Of a stretch of DNA of 64,000 nucleotides, positions 32,866 through 41,495 are shown piece by piece. Below the pieces are notes generated by a model. That model searched no databases and was not told the origin of the DNA. It saw nothing but the letters and a program-made list of their open reading frames with translations. Source of the DNA: Actinacidiphila cocklensis (lineage in GTDB: Bacteria; Actinomycetota; Actinomycetes; Streptomycetales; Streptomycetaceae); NCBI RefSeq assembly GCF_907177275.1, contig NZ_CAJSLV010000064.1, positions 34,600 to 98,599 of the forward strand, given 5' to 3'. The position numbers and the translations under genes are program-made. Position 1 is the first letter of the stretch. Each line of letters opens with the position of its first letter.

Positions 32866-32890
32866 GGGGCGGGGGAAAGCCCCCCGCCCC
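32866..32890. terminator. Bidirectional hairpin between DUF397 and lectin genes
   Basis: A perfect 10-bp stem, GGGGCGGGGG (32866-32875) with CCCCCGCCCC (32881-32890), and a 5-nt loop lie 12 bp after the DUF397 stop and just before the convergent lectin stop. Confidence 0.75.
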
Positions 32891-32896
32891 GGTTGT

Positions 32897-33406
32897 TCAT
32901 CCGTGCCACTGCTGGGTGGTACCGGCGTAGCAGTCGTACTGCACCAGCGTGGTGCTGTTGCTGTGGCTCCACACGGCATCCAGGCACTTGCCGCTGTCCG
33001 CGTTGACGACCTCCCACGAACTGCCCGCCGCGCGCAGGCTCCAGAGCTGGGTGGCGCCGCCGTAGCAGTCGTACTGCACGACAGCGGTGCTGTTGGCGTG
33101 GCTCCACTGGGCGTCGAGACACTTGCCGCTGTCCACGTTCACGATCTCGGAGCCGTTCCAGCTCCAGTACTGCGTCGCGCCGACATAGCAGTCGTACTGC
33201 ACGACGGGCGTGCTGTTGACGTGGCTCCAGGCCGCGTCCATGCACTTGCCGCTGTCGCCGTTCACGAAGTACCCGTAGCTGAGAGCCGCGGACGCTTTCA
33301 CGTGCCCGGGAGCCGCCGCCGGTGCGGCCGCGTCCGCCGCGGTGGGTAGTGCGGCGGACATGAACAGTGCGGCCCCGGCTAACGCCGTGACGGTGGACTT
33401 TCGCAT
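32897..33406 (-). CDS. Secreted ricin-type beta-trefoil lectin
   Basis: 169 residues: a signal peptide (MRKSTVTALAGAALFMSAAL) and a trefoil of three repeats, each with SGKCMDAAWSH / SGKCLDAQWSH / SGKCLDAVWSH, then VVQYDCYVGATQYW-like ends carrying the QxW motif. This is a stand-alone CBM13/RICIN domain with no catalytic partner, probably binding galactosyl or xylan-type sugars outside the cell. Codon 9, in the signal peptide, is TTA (33380-33382), which suggests developmental control. Confidence 0.92.
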   Translation of the reverse strand: MRKSTVTALAGAALFMSAALPTAADAAAPAAAPGHVKASAALSYGYFVNGDSGKCMDAAWSHVNSTPVVQYDCYVGATQYWSWNGSEIVNVDSGKCLDAQWSHANSTAVVQYDCYGGATQLWSLRAAGSSWEVVNADSGKCLDAVWSHSNSTTLVQYDCYAGTTQQWHG

Positions 33407-33545
33407 GGTTGTCCCCCTCTCACCGCGGCCGCCCTGGCCACGGTGATCCGAAGCGTAATCGGGCCGTCACACCCCGTACCAGAGCCTTCGCGGGGCGGAA
33501 CAACAATGGCCAGAAGTCGCGAATCGGCGCGGGCGGCGGCCCCCG

Positions 33546-34082
33546 CTACGGCCGCCCCCGGAGTCCGTCGAGGATGAGCGCCAGCATGCGCGGCGCGCGG
33601 TCCACGGGCTCCGTTGCGGCACGCCACAGCGCGCCGGTGAGCTGGAGGAAGTCCTCGGGATCGGCGTCCTCGCGGATCGCGCCGTCCTGCTTGCCGGCGT
33701 CGAGGAGTCGGGTGATGGCGGCGACGACGGGAGCGTAGGTCTGCTGGGCGATGGCCTGGTGGGCGCCGGGGCTGAGGGCGTCGCCGAGGCCGTGCTTCCT
33801 GCGCATGGCCTCGACCAGGCTCATCGTCCACGCGCGGAGCGCTTCGAGGGGCGGCAGCTGCTCCAGGAGGCCGGGGACGGCGCCGATGAGGCGTTCGACC
33901 TCCTCCTGGTAGACGGCGAGCACCAGCGCCTCGCGGGTCGGGAAGTTCCGGTAGAGGGTCCCGGCGCCGACGCCGGCGCGCTGGGCGACCTGGTTCATCG
34001 ACGTACTGCCGTCCTCGGCGAACGCCTCGCGAGCGGCGGCAAGGATGCGCTCCCGGTTCTCACGGGCGTCTGAACGGACCAC
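33546..34082 (-). CDS. TetR-family repressor
   Basis: 178 residues. The N-terminal HTH (RERILAAAREAFAEDGSTSM, QVAQRAGVGAGTLYRNFPTR) is typical TetR, and the C-terminal helices end LTGALWRAATEPVDRAPRML. GTG 34082 has GAGG 5 nt upstream. It is divergent from the aldo/keto reductase across a 77-bp gap with two near-identical palindromes, so it almost certainly controls that gene and itself. Confidence 0.92.
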   Translation of the reverse strand: MVRSDARENRERILAAAREAFAEDGSTSMNQVAQRAGVGAGTLYRNFPTREALVLAVYQEEVERLIGAVPGLLEQLPPLEALRAWTMSLVEAMRRKHGLGDALSPGAHQAIAQQTYAPVVAAITRLLDAGKQDGAIREDADPEDFLQLTGALWRAATEPVDRAPRMLALILDGLRGRP

Positions 34083-34101
34083 GGAATCCTCGCTTTGCTA
34101 T

Positions 34102-34140
34102 GTGGAGAGTTCTCCACTACGGTAAATGGAGACCTCTCCA
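34102..34140. promoter_or_regulatory. Two TetR operators between the repressor and aldo/keto reductase genes
   Basis: O1 is GTGGAGA-GT-TCTCCAC (34102-34117), a perfect 7-bp inverted repeat; O2 is TGGAGA-CC-TCTCCA (34127-34140), a perfect 6-bp one. Their centres are 24 bp apart. O2 overlaps the likely core promoter of the reductase gene, which starts at 34160. Confidence 0.85.
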
Positions 34141-34159
34141 CATAATCTAGAGGAGCATC

Positions 34160-35209
34160 GTGCGGTACATCAAGCTCGGCACCACCGGCATGGACGTGTC
34201 CCCGATCGCGATCGGCGCGATGACGTACGGCGACCCCGAACGCGGGCACCCCGTCTGGTCGAAGGGCGAGGACGAGGCACGCCCGCTGATCAAGCATGCG
34301 CTGGAGGCGGGGATCAACTTCTTCGACACCGCGAACATGTACTCGAACGGGTCCAGCGAGGAGATCCTCGGCCGGGCACTCAAGGACTTCGCCGACCGCG
34401 ACGACGTGGTGATCGCCACGAAGCTGCGCCACCCGATGCGTCCGGGGCCGAACGGGCGCGGGCTGTCGCGGAAGGCGGTCATGACCGAGGTCGACCACTC
34501 GCTGCGCCGGCTCGGGACGGACTACATCGACCTCTACCAGGTACACCGCAACGACCATGCCACTCCCCTGGAGGAGACCCTCGAAGCACTCAGCGACCTC
34601 GTGAAGGCGGGCAAGGTGCGCTACCTCGGTGCGTCGTCGATGCACGCGTGGGAGTTCGCCAAGGCGCTGCACCTGCAGAAGCTGAACGGCTGGGCGCGGT
34701 TCGCGGCCATGCAGGACCACTACAACCTGCTCGCCCGCGAGGAAGAACGCGAGATGGTCCCGCTGTGCCGGGACGAGGGTGTCGGCACGGTCGTCTGGTC
34801 GCCGCTGGCCCGCGGCCGTCTCGCCCGCGCGTGGGACGACGCCCGCTCGACGAGCCGCTCCGCCACGGACGGGGCCTTCGCGGACCTGCTCTACTCGCCC
34901 GCCGAGGAGGCCTCCAACCGCGCGATCGTCGACGCGGTCGGGCAGGTGGCGGACGCCCACGGCGTCAGCCGCGCGCAGATCGCGCTGGCCTGGCTGCGCC
35001 GCCAGCCGGTCGTCACCGCACCGCTGGTCGGGGCGGGTTCCACCGGGCAGATCGACGAGGCGGTCGCCTCCCTGGACGTCGAACTGGCCGACGAGGACGT
35101 CCGCGCCCTGGAGGCGCCGTACACGCCCCGGTACGACTGGCAGGGCATCTCCGACGAGGCGGAACTGGACGCGATCCGCCGCCGCATCCCCGGCATGGCG
35201 CTGTCCTGA
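34160..35209 (+). CDS. Aldo/keto reductase
   Basis: A 349-residue (beta/alpha)8 NADPH reductase. It has GTTGMDVSPIAIGAMTYG, the catalytic Asp and Tyr in INFFDTANMYSNGSSEEILG, the catalytic Lys in VIATKLRHP, IDLYQVHRNDHATPLEETLE and the C-terminal cofactor segment SRAQIALAWLRRQP. GTG 34160 follows GAGGAG. The two operators show control by the divergent TetR; an aldehyde or ketone inducer is likely but not identifiable. Confidence 0.94.
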   Translation: MRYIKLGTTGMDVSPIAIGAMTYGDPERGHPVWSKGEDEARPLIKHALEAGINFFDTANMYSNGSSEEILGRALKDFADRDDVVIATKLRHPMRPGPNGRGLSRKAVMTEVDHSLRRLGTDYIDLYQVHRNDHATPLEETLEALSDLVKAGKVRYLGASSMHAWEFAKALHLQKLNGWARFAAMQDHYNLLAREEEREMVPLCRDEGVGTVVWSPLARGRLARAWDDARSTSRSATDGAFADLLYSPAEEASNRAIVDAVGQVADAHGVSRAQIALAWLRRQPVVTAPLVGAGSTGQIDEAVASLDVELADEDVRALEAPYTPRYDWQGISDEAELDAIRRRIPGMALS

Positions 35210-35255
35210 TCCGGCGGCCGGCGGCCGGCGGCGCGAGCAGCCGTACGGTCCGCGT

Positions 35256-37436
35256 TCAGGATCCCGGACCCGTTCCCGCCAGCACGTCGGCCAGGGCGAA
35301 GGCGTCGGCGGTCTTGGGGTGGGCCCTGCCCAGCCGCGTGTCCAGGATCTGCGCGCCCCTGCGCGCGAGGCCCGCCGCGGCGGGGTCGTTCAGCGCGTGC
35401 ACAGCCCGGGCCTTGAGCAGCAGGGCGTATCCGATGTACAGGTGGTCCGGCGCGTAGCTGGCCTCACGGATGCGCAGCGCCCGGGAGATCAGCGGCACGG
35501 CCACGGCAGGGTCGTCCAGGGCGAGGTGGACGCCCGCCAGTGCGATCAGGTCGAAGCTGACGTACGGGTCGTCCGGCCCGTACGCCGCCTCGTCGATCCG
35601 CAGCGCGCGCTCGGCCAAGGGCACCGCCGCCCGGTGATCACCGAGAAGGTGCCGGATGCGCGCCAGGGTGGCCAGGTCCGTCGCGATGGCGGGGCTGTCC
35701 GCCGGCAGGCAGGACTCGTGCAGGCGCAGGGCACGTTCCGCCGTCGAACCCGCCTGCTCCGGAGCGCCGCGGTCCCGCTGGATCTGCGCCAAGGTGATCA
35801 GGTCGAAGCCGAGTTCCGCATCCCTGTGTCCGAGCGACTCGTCGATCGCGACGGCACGCTCGCACAGGGGCAGCGCCACCGAGGGGTTCCCGATCGACAG
35901 GAGGAACTCCGAGGCCAGCCTGAGCAGTTCCGCGGTCTGCGCGGAGCACTCGGCCGGCGGCTCGTCCCTGGTCACCACGAGCGCGTGCGGGAGCAGTCGC
36001 TGCCATCGCGACCACGCGTCCGGGTCACCGTGGATGTCGTGCGGCACCGCCGCGAGCAGCGCCCGGCACAGCCGCACCCGGGCGTCGGTGCGTACGTCGG
36101 CCGGCATCGCGGCGCGGACGGCGGCCTGCACCAGCCGGTGCAGCACCAGGGAGGTGGCTTCGCGCCTGGCGAGCCCCAGACCGGCCAGCGCACCGACCGT
36201 CGTGTCCCACCCCACCGGGTCGGCCGCGGCTGCGTTCAGCGGTTCTGTGCTGCCGGTGAACAGGTCCAGCGGGATCGGCTCGGGCGCCAGCAGGGCGCAC
36301 TGCTCCAGCAGTTGCCTGGCTTGCGGCTGTTCGGCCTCCAGCTTGCGCACGCTGAGCTGCCACAGGGTCGCGACCACCACCGCCGGCCGGTCCGGCAGCT
36401 CGCCGAGCGCGATCATGTCCTCCAGCCGCGAGGACAGCAGCGCCAGGTAGTCCTCGGGTGCGGTGTGGTTGTAGTCCATGTACCCGGCCGCCTGCTCCAG
36501 CGCCAGCGGCAGGTCCCCCAGCTGCTCGGCGATCCGGTCGGCCACCGCTGTGGTCATGCCGCGCACCCGCCGGGCCAGCAGTTCCACCGCCTCCCGGCGG
36601 GTGAACACCTCCAGGTCGATGACGCCGGCCCTGCTCGACCAGCCACGGCGCCTGGTCGTGACGATGACGTGGCCGCCGCTCCCCAGGTCACCCGACGGCA
36701 GCGCGTCCAGGAGCGTGCCGGGCCTCTCCCCGTTGTCGAAGATGACCAGCCAGGGCGCGTGGTCCAGTAATCGCCCGTACACCTGCGGGACGACCTGCTC
36801 GGAACTCACCTCCGCCAGCCCCAGTTCCCTGGCCAGCGACGCGAACTGAGACGCCACCAGATCGGGGTCCTCGGCGTCCACGAACACCACGTACCGGTAT
36901 TCCGACCGGTAGAGGTAGGCGTACTCCACCGCGAGCTGCGTCTTGCCGACGCCGCCCAGCCCGTGCACGGCCTGCATCGCGCCGTCGTCGCCCGAGGTGA
37001 GGCGCTGCCGCAACTCCCGCAGTGCGGCGTCGCGGCCGGTGAAGTGGGTGTTGCGCGGCGGCAGCCGGTACGTCGCCGGACGGGTTCGCGAGCCCGCGGG
37101 ACGTGCCGCCGGAGCGCGGACCTCCCTGAACGCGGCCTCCAGCAGGTCGGTGAGCGTGGCGTGGTCGCCGCGCAGCCGCGCGAGTTCCTCCTCCGGGGAG
37201 AGGTCGATCCGAGCGGCGTGCGCGGCGCGGACGCAGGCGGTCGCGTAGGCCGCGACCCGCTCCCACGGGGGCGGCTTGGTGAACTTGCCCGCCAGCAGGT
37301 CCGACAGCGACGACCGGGAGAGGACCTTCTTCTCGTCGTAGGCCAGCAGTTGCGCCTGGGTGGGCGACCCCGAGGACGTGCGCAGGCGCCGCAACCGGTT
37401 GACGAACCAGCTCTGCGGTGAGTCCGGTCCGCCCAT
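35256..37436 (-). CDS. STAND NTPase: HTH, NB-ARC and TPR domains
   Basis: 726 residues. The N-terminal 70 residues resemble an HTH (SWFVNRLRRLRTSSGSPTQA, then VLSRSSLSDLLAGK). An NB-ARC NTPase follows, with P-loop VHGLGGVGKTQLAVEYAY (Lys165), Walker B WLVIFDNGE, sensor VIVTTRRRGW and GDLPLALEQAAGY. The C-terminal half is tetratricopeptide repeats (ALPLCERAVAIDESLGHRDA, VPLAERALRIDEAAYGPDD). Such signal-transducing ATPases in Streptomyces serve as transcriptional switches or immune sensors; no effector domain beyond the HTH is visible. Codon 223 is TTA (36768-36770). It is convergent with the reductase. Confidence 0.9.
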   Translation of the reverse strand: MGGPDSPQSWFVNRLRRLRTSSGSPTQAQLLAYDEKKVLSRSSLSDLLAGKFTKPPPWERVAAYATACVRAAHAARIDLSPEEELARLRGDHATLTDLLEAAFREVRAPAARPAGSRTRPATYRLPPRNTHFTGRDAALRELRQRLTSGDDGAMQAVHGLGGVGKTQLAVEYAYLYRSEYRYVVFVDAEDPDLVASQFASLARELGLAEVSSEQVVPQVYGRLLDHAPWLVIFDNGERPGTLLDALPSGDLGSGGHVIVTTRRRGWSSRAGVIDLEVFTRREAVELLARRVRGMTTAVADRIAEQLGDLPLALEQAAGYMDYNHTAPEDYLALLSSRLEDMIALGELPDRPAVVVATLWQLSVRKLEAEQPQARQLLEQCALLAPEPIPLDLFTGSTEPLNAAAADPVGWDTTVGALAGLGLARREATSLVLHRLVQAAVRAAMPADVRTDARVRLCRALLAAVPHDIHGDPDAWSRWQRLLPHALVVTRDEPPAECSAQTAELLRLASEFLLSIGNPSVALPLCERAVAIDESLGHRDAELGFDLITLAQIQRDRGAPEQAGSTAERALRLHESCLPADSPAIATDLATLARIRHLLGDHRAAVPLAERALRIDEAAYGPDDPYVSFDLIALAGVHLALDDPAVAVPLISRALRIREASYAPDHLYIGYALLLKARAVHALNDPAAAGLARRGAQILDTRLGRAHPKTADAFALADVLAGTGPGS

Positions 37437-37608
37437 GTACGCCGCTCTCCCCGTCTCGCCCTCCGGAATCGTCCGGACATCGGAGTCCGGACATGTGGCT
37501 CATCCGGCGGCGGAGCCCAGCGGATCCGGGCTCCTCCGGGAACTTCGTACCCGATCTGAGCCACCCCTCACCGTGGACGGCGGCAATCCGAAACGAGAGG
37601 GGATCGAC

Positions 37609-37833
37609 ATGGAATGGGACGTCTCACCACTCACCCGGCTGGCCGGTGCGGGCGCGGCGCTCGCACTCGGCTCGACGCTGATGGTCGGCGCCGCGACCTC
37701 GGCGCAGGCGGCTGTGGCCAACTACCGGGTGATCAACGGCAACAGCAGCGACGACTGTCTCCAGGTGACCGTCAAAACAGGGGGCGCATGACCCGTCGTC
37801 CTCGGCACCTGCGACCGCAGCGACCAGGTGTGA
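37609..37833 (+). pseudogene. Decayed secreted ricin-type lectin gene
   Basis: ATG 37609 opens a signal peptide (LAGAGAALALGSTLMVG, ending SAQAA) and the start of a trefoil-like domain (VINGNSSDDCLQVTVKTGGA) before TGA at 37789-37791. Reading on in the same frame gives PVVLGTCDRSDQV and then TGA at 37831-37833, exactly where trefoil proteins have the Trp of the QxW motif (TGG to TGA). Two in-frame stops in a recognisable lectin frame indicate decay; the remainder is missing because the oxidoreductase gene begins 50 bp later. The 60-residue product could still be secreted. Confidence 0.65.
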
Positions 37834-37883
37834 CACGCCGGCCGGCCCCGTGAGCCCGGCGGGCCGCCTACCCTCGGGCTTCC

Positions 37884-38849
37884 TCACGACTCGCGCTGAG
37901 GCGTGAGGACGATCTTGCCCTTCGCCCGGTTGGTCTCGCTGCGCTCGTGGGCCAGGGCCGCGTGCTCCAGCGGGAGGACCTGGTCGACGGCCGCCCGCAG
38001 CTCGCCCTGTTCCACCAGGGCCGTGATCGCGTCCAGGTCGGTGCCCGACGGGGTGAAGCCGAACTCGGTGAAGCGCAGGCCGCGTTCGCCGGCCCGGGCG
38101 CGGACGGCGTCGCGGTGGGCGTCGGAACCGGTGGAGCCGGTCACGTCGACGAGGAGCCCGCCGGGGGCCAGGGTGTCCAGGGAGCGGGGGCCGTAGTCGC
38201 CGCCGACCGTGTCCAGTACGACGTCGACGCCGGTCACCGTGGCGGCGAAGTCGACGGCGGTGTAGTCGACGAGCTGGTCCGCGCCCAGCTCGCGCAGGAA
38301 CGCGTGGTTGCCGGTCCTGGCCGTGCCGATGACGTGGGCGCCGCGCGCCTTGGCGATCTGCACGGCCAGGTGGCCGACACCGCCGGCCGCCGCGTGGACG
38401 AGCACGCGCTGCCCGGCGCGGACGTCGGCGGTGCGTACGAGCGCCTGCCAGGCGGTGAGGGCCGCGACGGGCAGCGCCGCGGCGTGCACGCTGTCGAGGC
38501 TCGGCGGTTTGGCGGCGAGCGTGCCCACCGGCGCGACCGCGTACTCGGCGTACGCGCCCCGGGGCGGGAGGGTCACGCCGTACACCTCGTCGCCGGGCCG
38601 GAACCGGGTCACCTGCTCGCCCACGGCCTCGACGACGCCGCAGACGTCCAGCCCCAGGGTGAACGGCGGCTCGCCGAACCTCGTCACCTGGCCCGAACGG
38701 ATCTTCCAGTCGGCGGGGTTGACCCCGGCGGCGCGGACCCGCACCAGCACCTCGCCGGGACCCGGGGCCGGCCGGTCGACCTCGACGACCTTCAGCACCT
38801 GCGGGCCGCCGTAAGCGTCCTGGCTGATCGCGCGCATGCGGATGGTCAT
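37884..38849 (-). CDS. Zinc-free quinone oxidoreductase (MDR family)
   Basis: A 321-residue NADPH-dependent oxidoreductase with the GroES-like N-terminal part (VRVRAAGVNPADWKIRSG, FTLGLDVCGVVEAVGEQV) and Rossmann motif HAAAGGVGHLAVQIAKARGA. It lacks the catalytic-zinc cysteines of true alcohol dehydrogenases. GGGAG lies 7 nt before ATG 38849. Its divergent HxlR neighbour points to induction by electrophiles or quinones, as in other HxlR/QorB-type pairs. Confidence 0.92.
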   Translation of the reverse strand: MTIRMRAISQDAYGGPQVLKVVEVDRPAPGPGEVLVRVRAAGVNPADWKIRSGQVTRFGEPPFTLGLDVCGVVEAVGEQVTRFRPGDEVYGVTLPPRGAYAEYAVAPVGTLAAKPPSLDSVHAAALPVAALTAWQALVRTADVRAGQRVLVHAAAGGVGHLAVQIAKARGAHVIGTARTGNHAFLRELGADQLVDYTAVDFAATVTGVDVVLDTVGGDYGPRSLDTLAPGGLLVDVTGSTGSDAHRDAVRARAGERGLRFTEFGFTPSGTDLDAITALVEQGELRAAVDQVLPLEHAALAHERSETNRAKGKIVLTPQRES

Positions 38850-38913
38850 ATGGGCACTCCCGTCGGATCGTGGTGATCGCTGGTGCCGATCACGGTGTCC
38901 ATCCTGGTCAGTG

Positions 38914-38941
38914 CAGGTATCCCTTGTGAAGAAGGCACCTG
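38914..38941. promoter_or_regulatory. Candidate HxlR operator between divergent oxidoreductase and regulator
   Basis: CAGGT (38914-38918) and ACCTG (38937-38941) form an interrupted inverted repeat with an 18-bp spacer, and a GGTATC/GATATC pair overlaps it. It lies 20 bp before the HxlR start and 65 bp from the oxidoreductase start. Confidence 0.4.
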
Positions 38942-38960
38942 TTTGATATCTAGGTTCCTC

Positions 38961-39404
38961 ATGGATACCACCCCAGTGGCGAGTTCCCCGGACTGGGCCG
39001 CCCCCTACGGTCCCCGGGACTGCCCCTCGCGCACCGTCGTCGAAACCCTGGGGAACACCTGGACGCTGCTCGTCCTGGGCGCCCTGCGGCTGCACGACCG
39101 GCCGCTGCGCTTCAACGAACTGCGGCGCCTGCTGGACGGAATCACCCAGAAGATGCTCACCCAGACGCTGCGCAAGCTCGAACGCGACGGCCTCGTCAGC
39201 CGCACCGTCTACCCCACCGTCCCCCCGCGCGTGGAGTACGGGCTCACCGAACTCGGGGTGAGCGCCGGGCGGTTGACCGGCGCCATCGCCGACTGGTCGG
39301 TGGCGAACGTCCACGAGATCCTCAGCGCACGCCGGACCTTCGACGAACTGGCCGCCGCAGCGCCCCAGCCCCTCCCGCACCCTGGTGGCCCACGGGCCGT
39401 GTGA
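38961..39404 (+). CDS. HxlR-family winged-helix regulator
   Basis: 147 residues. It has the HxlR core: CPSRTVVETLGNTWTLLVLG with the redox-type N-terminal cysteine, RFNELRRLLDGITQKMLTQT, LRKLERDGLVSRTVYP and YGLTELGVSAG. The single conserved Cys suggests thiol sensing. It is divergent from the quinone oxidoreductase, its likely target. ATG 38961 is used because the longer frame upstream would cover the promoter. Confidence 0.92.
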   Translation: MDTTPVASSPDWAAPYGPRDCPSRTVVETLGNTWTLLVLGALRLHDRPLRFNELRRLLDGITQKMLTQTLRKLERDGLVSRTVYPTVPPRVEYGLTELGVSAGRLTGAIADWSVANVHEILSARRTFDELAAAAPQPLPHPGGPRAV

Positions 39405-39446
39405 CGCCGGCCCTGTACGCTCCGGAAGGTGGCCGGGTTACAGCGT

Positions 39447-40031
39447 ATGGACGAACTGTCGGCGGCGGACTGGCTCGTCGGCTCGGGCTGGGGCTCGGGC
39501 GCCGAGCCGATGCGGCTCATCACGTTCGGCCCGCCCGGCTTCGCGGCGTACGCGCGGCTGCGCTTCATCCCCGACCCGGCAGGACCCGGACTCTCCGAGG
39601 CCGACGTCTTCCTGCCCGAGGACCACCCCTCGGAGATCGAGCAGTCCCGCATCGCCCTGCGCACGCTGGCGTCCGGGAGCGAGGCCGCCGACTGCTACTT
39701 CTGCGTGTGGGAGGGCTACACCGGGTCCTTCCTCTCCCCCGAGCTGACCCGCGGCCCGCTGGTCACCCTCCCCCACCGCCGCTACGTGCTCTTCGCCGGG
39801 CCGCTGGCCGAGGTCGAGCGCTGGGAGGACCACTTCGGCGCCGGCCGCCCCTGCCCGCCCCCCGCCTTCGCCTGGCCCGCGGACCACGCCTGGTGCTTCA
39901 CCAGCGACGTCGACCCCCACTGGGCGGGCATCGCCGCGAGCGCGGCGGCGGTCACGTCCCTGACCACCCACCCGTCCCTGGACGTCGTCCCCGCTTCCCC
40001 GGACCGGCCCCCGCAGGCCTACGACAGCTGA
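39447..40031 (+). CDS. Conserved hypothetical protein
   Basis: 194 residues, soluble, with aromatic-rich segments (FAAYARLRFIPDPAGPG, DCYFCVWEGYTGSFL, RRYVLFAGPLAEVERWEDH, FAWPADHAWCFTSDVDPHWA). I recognise the pattern from Streptomyces hypothetical proteins but cannot give a function. ATG 39447 or GTG 39429 could be the start; GGAAGG at 39423 fits neither well. It follows the HxlR gene by 42 bp on the same strand and may be read from that promoter. Confidence 0.7.
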   Translation: MDELSAADWLVGSGWGSGAEPMRLITFGPPGFAAYARLRFIPDPAGPGLSEADVFLPEDHPSEIEQSRIALRTLASGSEAADCYFCVWEGYTGSFLSPELTRGPLVTLPHRRYVLFAGPLAEVERWEDHFGAGRPCPPPAFAWPADHAWCFTSDVDPHWAGIAASAAAVTSLTTHPSLDVVPASPDRPPQAYDS

Positions 40032-40085
40032 CCCGCGCATCCGCCCATTGCCGCGCGCCCCCTTGCCAGCCGCTGCGCCGAGCCC

Positions 40086-40583
40086 TCACACGAAGCCGGT
40101 CTCCGTGAAGGAGAGGCCTCCGCGGCCGGCGGGGGTGAGGACGAGGCGGGGGGAGAACCGCGGCGGGCGGCGCATGTACTGGTGGAAGCCCGCGGCCCGG
40201 AAGGTCAGGTCGAAGGAGTGTCCTTCGAGGTGCCAGCGCGGGCCGCCGCGGGGGTCCTCGGGGGTCGAGCGCCGGAGGTGGTCGATGTCGAGGCTCAGGG
40301 CCGTCCCCTTGAAGTCGAGGTCGCCCTCGACGTCCCAGACGTCGTCGAAGGCAAGCGTGGACGGGGCGATCCAGAAGCTGAAGTGCGTCTCCGGGGCGAC
40401 CGGATGCACCCAGCGCACGATGTAGTCGAGGTCCAGCAGCAGGCGCGGCAGCGCGTCGTCGGAGGCGGCGGGCTGCACGCACAGCCCGTGGACGGTGGCG
40501 TCGTGCCACCCCATCACGTCGAAGTCCGCGTCGCTCCAGACGCTCTTCGTCAGCCCGGATTCCGCGTGCGTGCCTGCGCTCAT
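40086..40583 (-). CDS. Conserved hypothetical protein
   Basis: 165 residues, soluble. The motif DFDVMGWHDATVHGLCVQPA near the N-terminus, LLLDLDYIVRWVHP and FSFWIAPSTLAFDDVWDVEG give a beta-rich single domain with many His and Trp residues. The function is not recognised. ATG 40583 is chosen; an upstream GTG at 40637 would add 18 residues. It is convergent with the preceding hypothetical, separated by 54 bp. Confidence 0.7.
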   Translation of the reverse strand: MSAGTHAESGLTKSVWSDADFDVMGWHDATVHGLCVQPAASDDALPRLLLDLDYIVRWVHPVAPETHFSFWIAPSTLAFDDVWDVEGDLDFKGTALSLDIDHLRRSTPEDPRGGPRWHLEGHSFDLTFRAAGFHQYMRRPPRFSPRLVLTPAGRGGLSFTETGFV

Positions 40584-40687
40584 GGCGGCATCCAACCAGC
40601 CGCGGCAGGTGTCGCCGCTCGGCCCCGGGCGGTCCACGTCACTCAGCCGTGCAGCTGGGCCACTCCGTCAAGGAATCCGGACCCGTC

Positions 40688-41254
40688 TCAGATCGGAGAG
40701 AGGTCCCCGAGCGGGGAGTCCAGGAAGAAGTCCAGCCCCACCAGGACGAAGAAGACCAGAACCACGGCATCGGGTTCGTCCAGTCCCGCGCAGCTCCATC
40801 GCCCTCGGCTCTCCTGTGCCAGGGGGACCGACACTCCGCCGCTGGACGATGACATGACCCGGCGGAACCCCTGCGCGCGAAAGCTGACCACCTTGTCGTG
40901 AGAGGTGAAGTCCACACGTCGGCGCGCCGACATCAGGTTGCGCATGGCCCCCTGCGCGCGGAACTCGTTTCCCAGGATTTCACCGTGGATTCCGGTCCGC
41001 ATTCTCTTCTGCAGGGAGATGCCCGGCGCACCCGCGTCGCGCACGCTCATCTTGGTCTCGCCACCGACCACCAGCTCCCAGGCCTCCAGGCAGTTGGCCC
41101 GTGCGTCGAAGTCCTGAGCAGCGCTGCGCCGCCGGTAGAACTCGGCCTCACCCATGCTCGACTCCACCAGAGCGTGCAGCTTCCGGGCGCCGGCCGGGCG
41201 CACCCACTCGCGGCGCGGCACGAGAAGCTTTCGCTTGATATCGCCATCCGACAT
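40688..41254 (-). CDS. Hypothetical protein with C-terminal membrane segment
   Basis: 188 residues, codon usage typical of the region. A basic N-terminal part (DIKRKLLVPRREWVRPAGAR) is followed by a mixed region and one hydrophobic helix near the end (AVVLVFFVLVGLDFFL), suggesting a tail anchor. No family recognised. ATG 41254 has a weak GGTGG upstream. The 241 bp before the next gene contains no clear gene. Confidence 0.6.
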   Translation of the reverse strand: MSDGDIKRKLLVPRREWVRPAGARKLHALVESSMGEAEFYRRRSAAQDFDARANCLEAWELVVGGETKMSVRDAGAPGISLQKRMRTGIHGEILGNEFRAQGAMRNLMSARRRVDFTSHDKVVSFRAQGFRRVMSSSSGGVSVPLAQESRGRWSCAGLDEPDAVVLVFFVLVGLDFFLDSPLGDLSPI

Positions 41255-41495
41255 GAGTCCACCCATTCACAGGCATGCCGAGCATCGGGCCCACGCCTGC
41301 ACGAGCGTAGATGACGCATCCTGCTCCAGCCGTCCGAACGCAGACACCTGCCGCAATCGGACCTGCGGCGAAACCCACGCCTGCGCCGACGCCGGGACGG
41401 ATGCCGCCGAAGCCGGATGCCGTCGCAGCGATGAGTTTCCCGGGGTCGGCCGGTCTACCCCCCGAGCGAGACAACCACCTCACCGGGAGCACGCC

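Noticed and set aside
41255..41440. Minus-strand Gly/Ala-rich hydrophobic frame (GVGAGVGFAAGPIAAGV)
   Set aside because: It looks bacteriocin-like, but has no start with a ribosome site, overlaps the start of the hypothetical gene in another frame and continues as antisense of the reductase gene.
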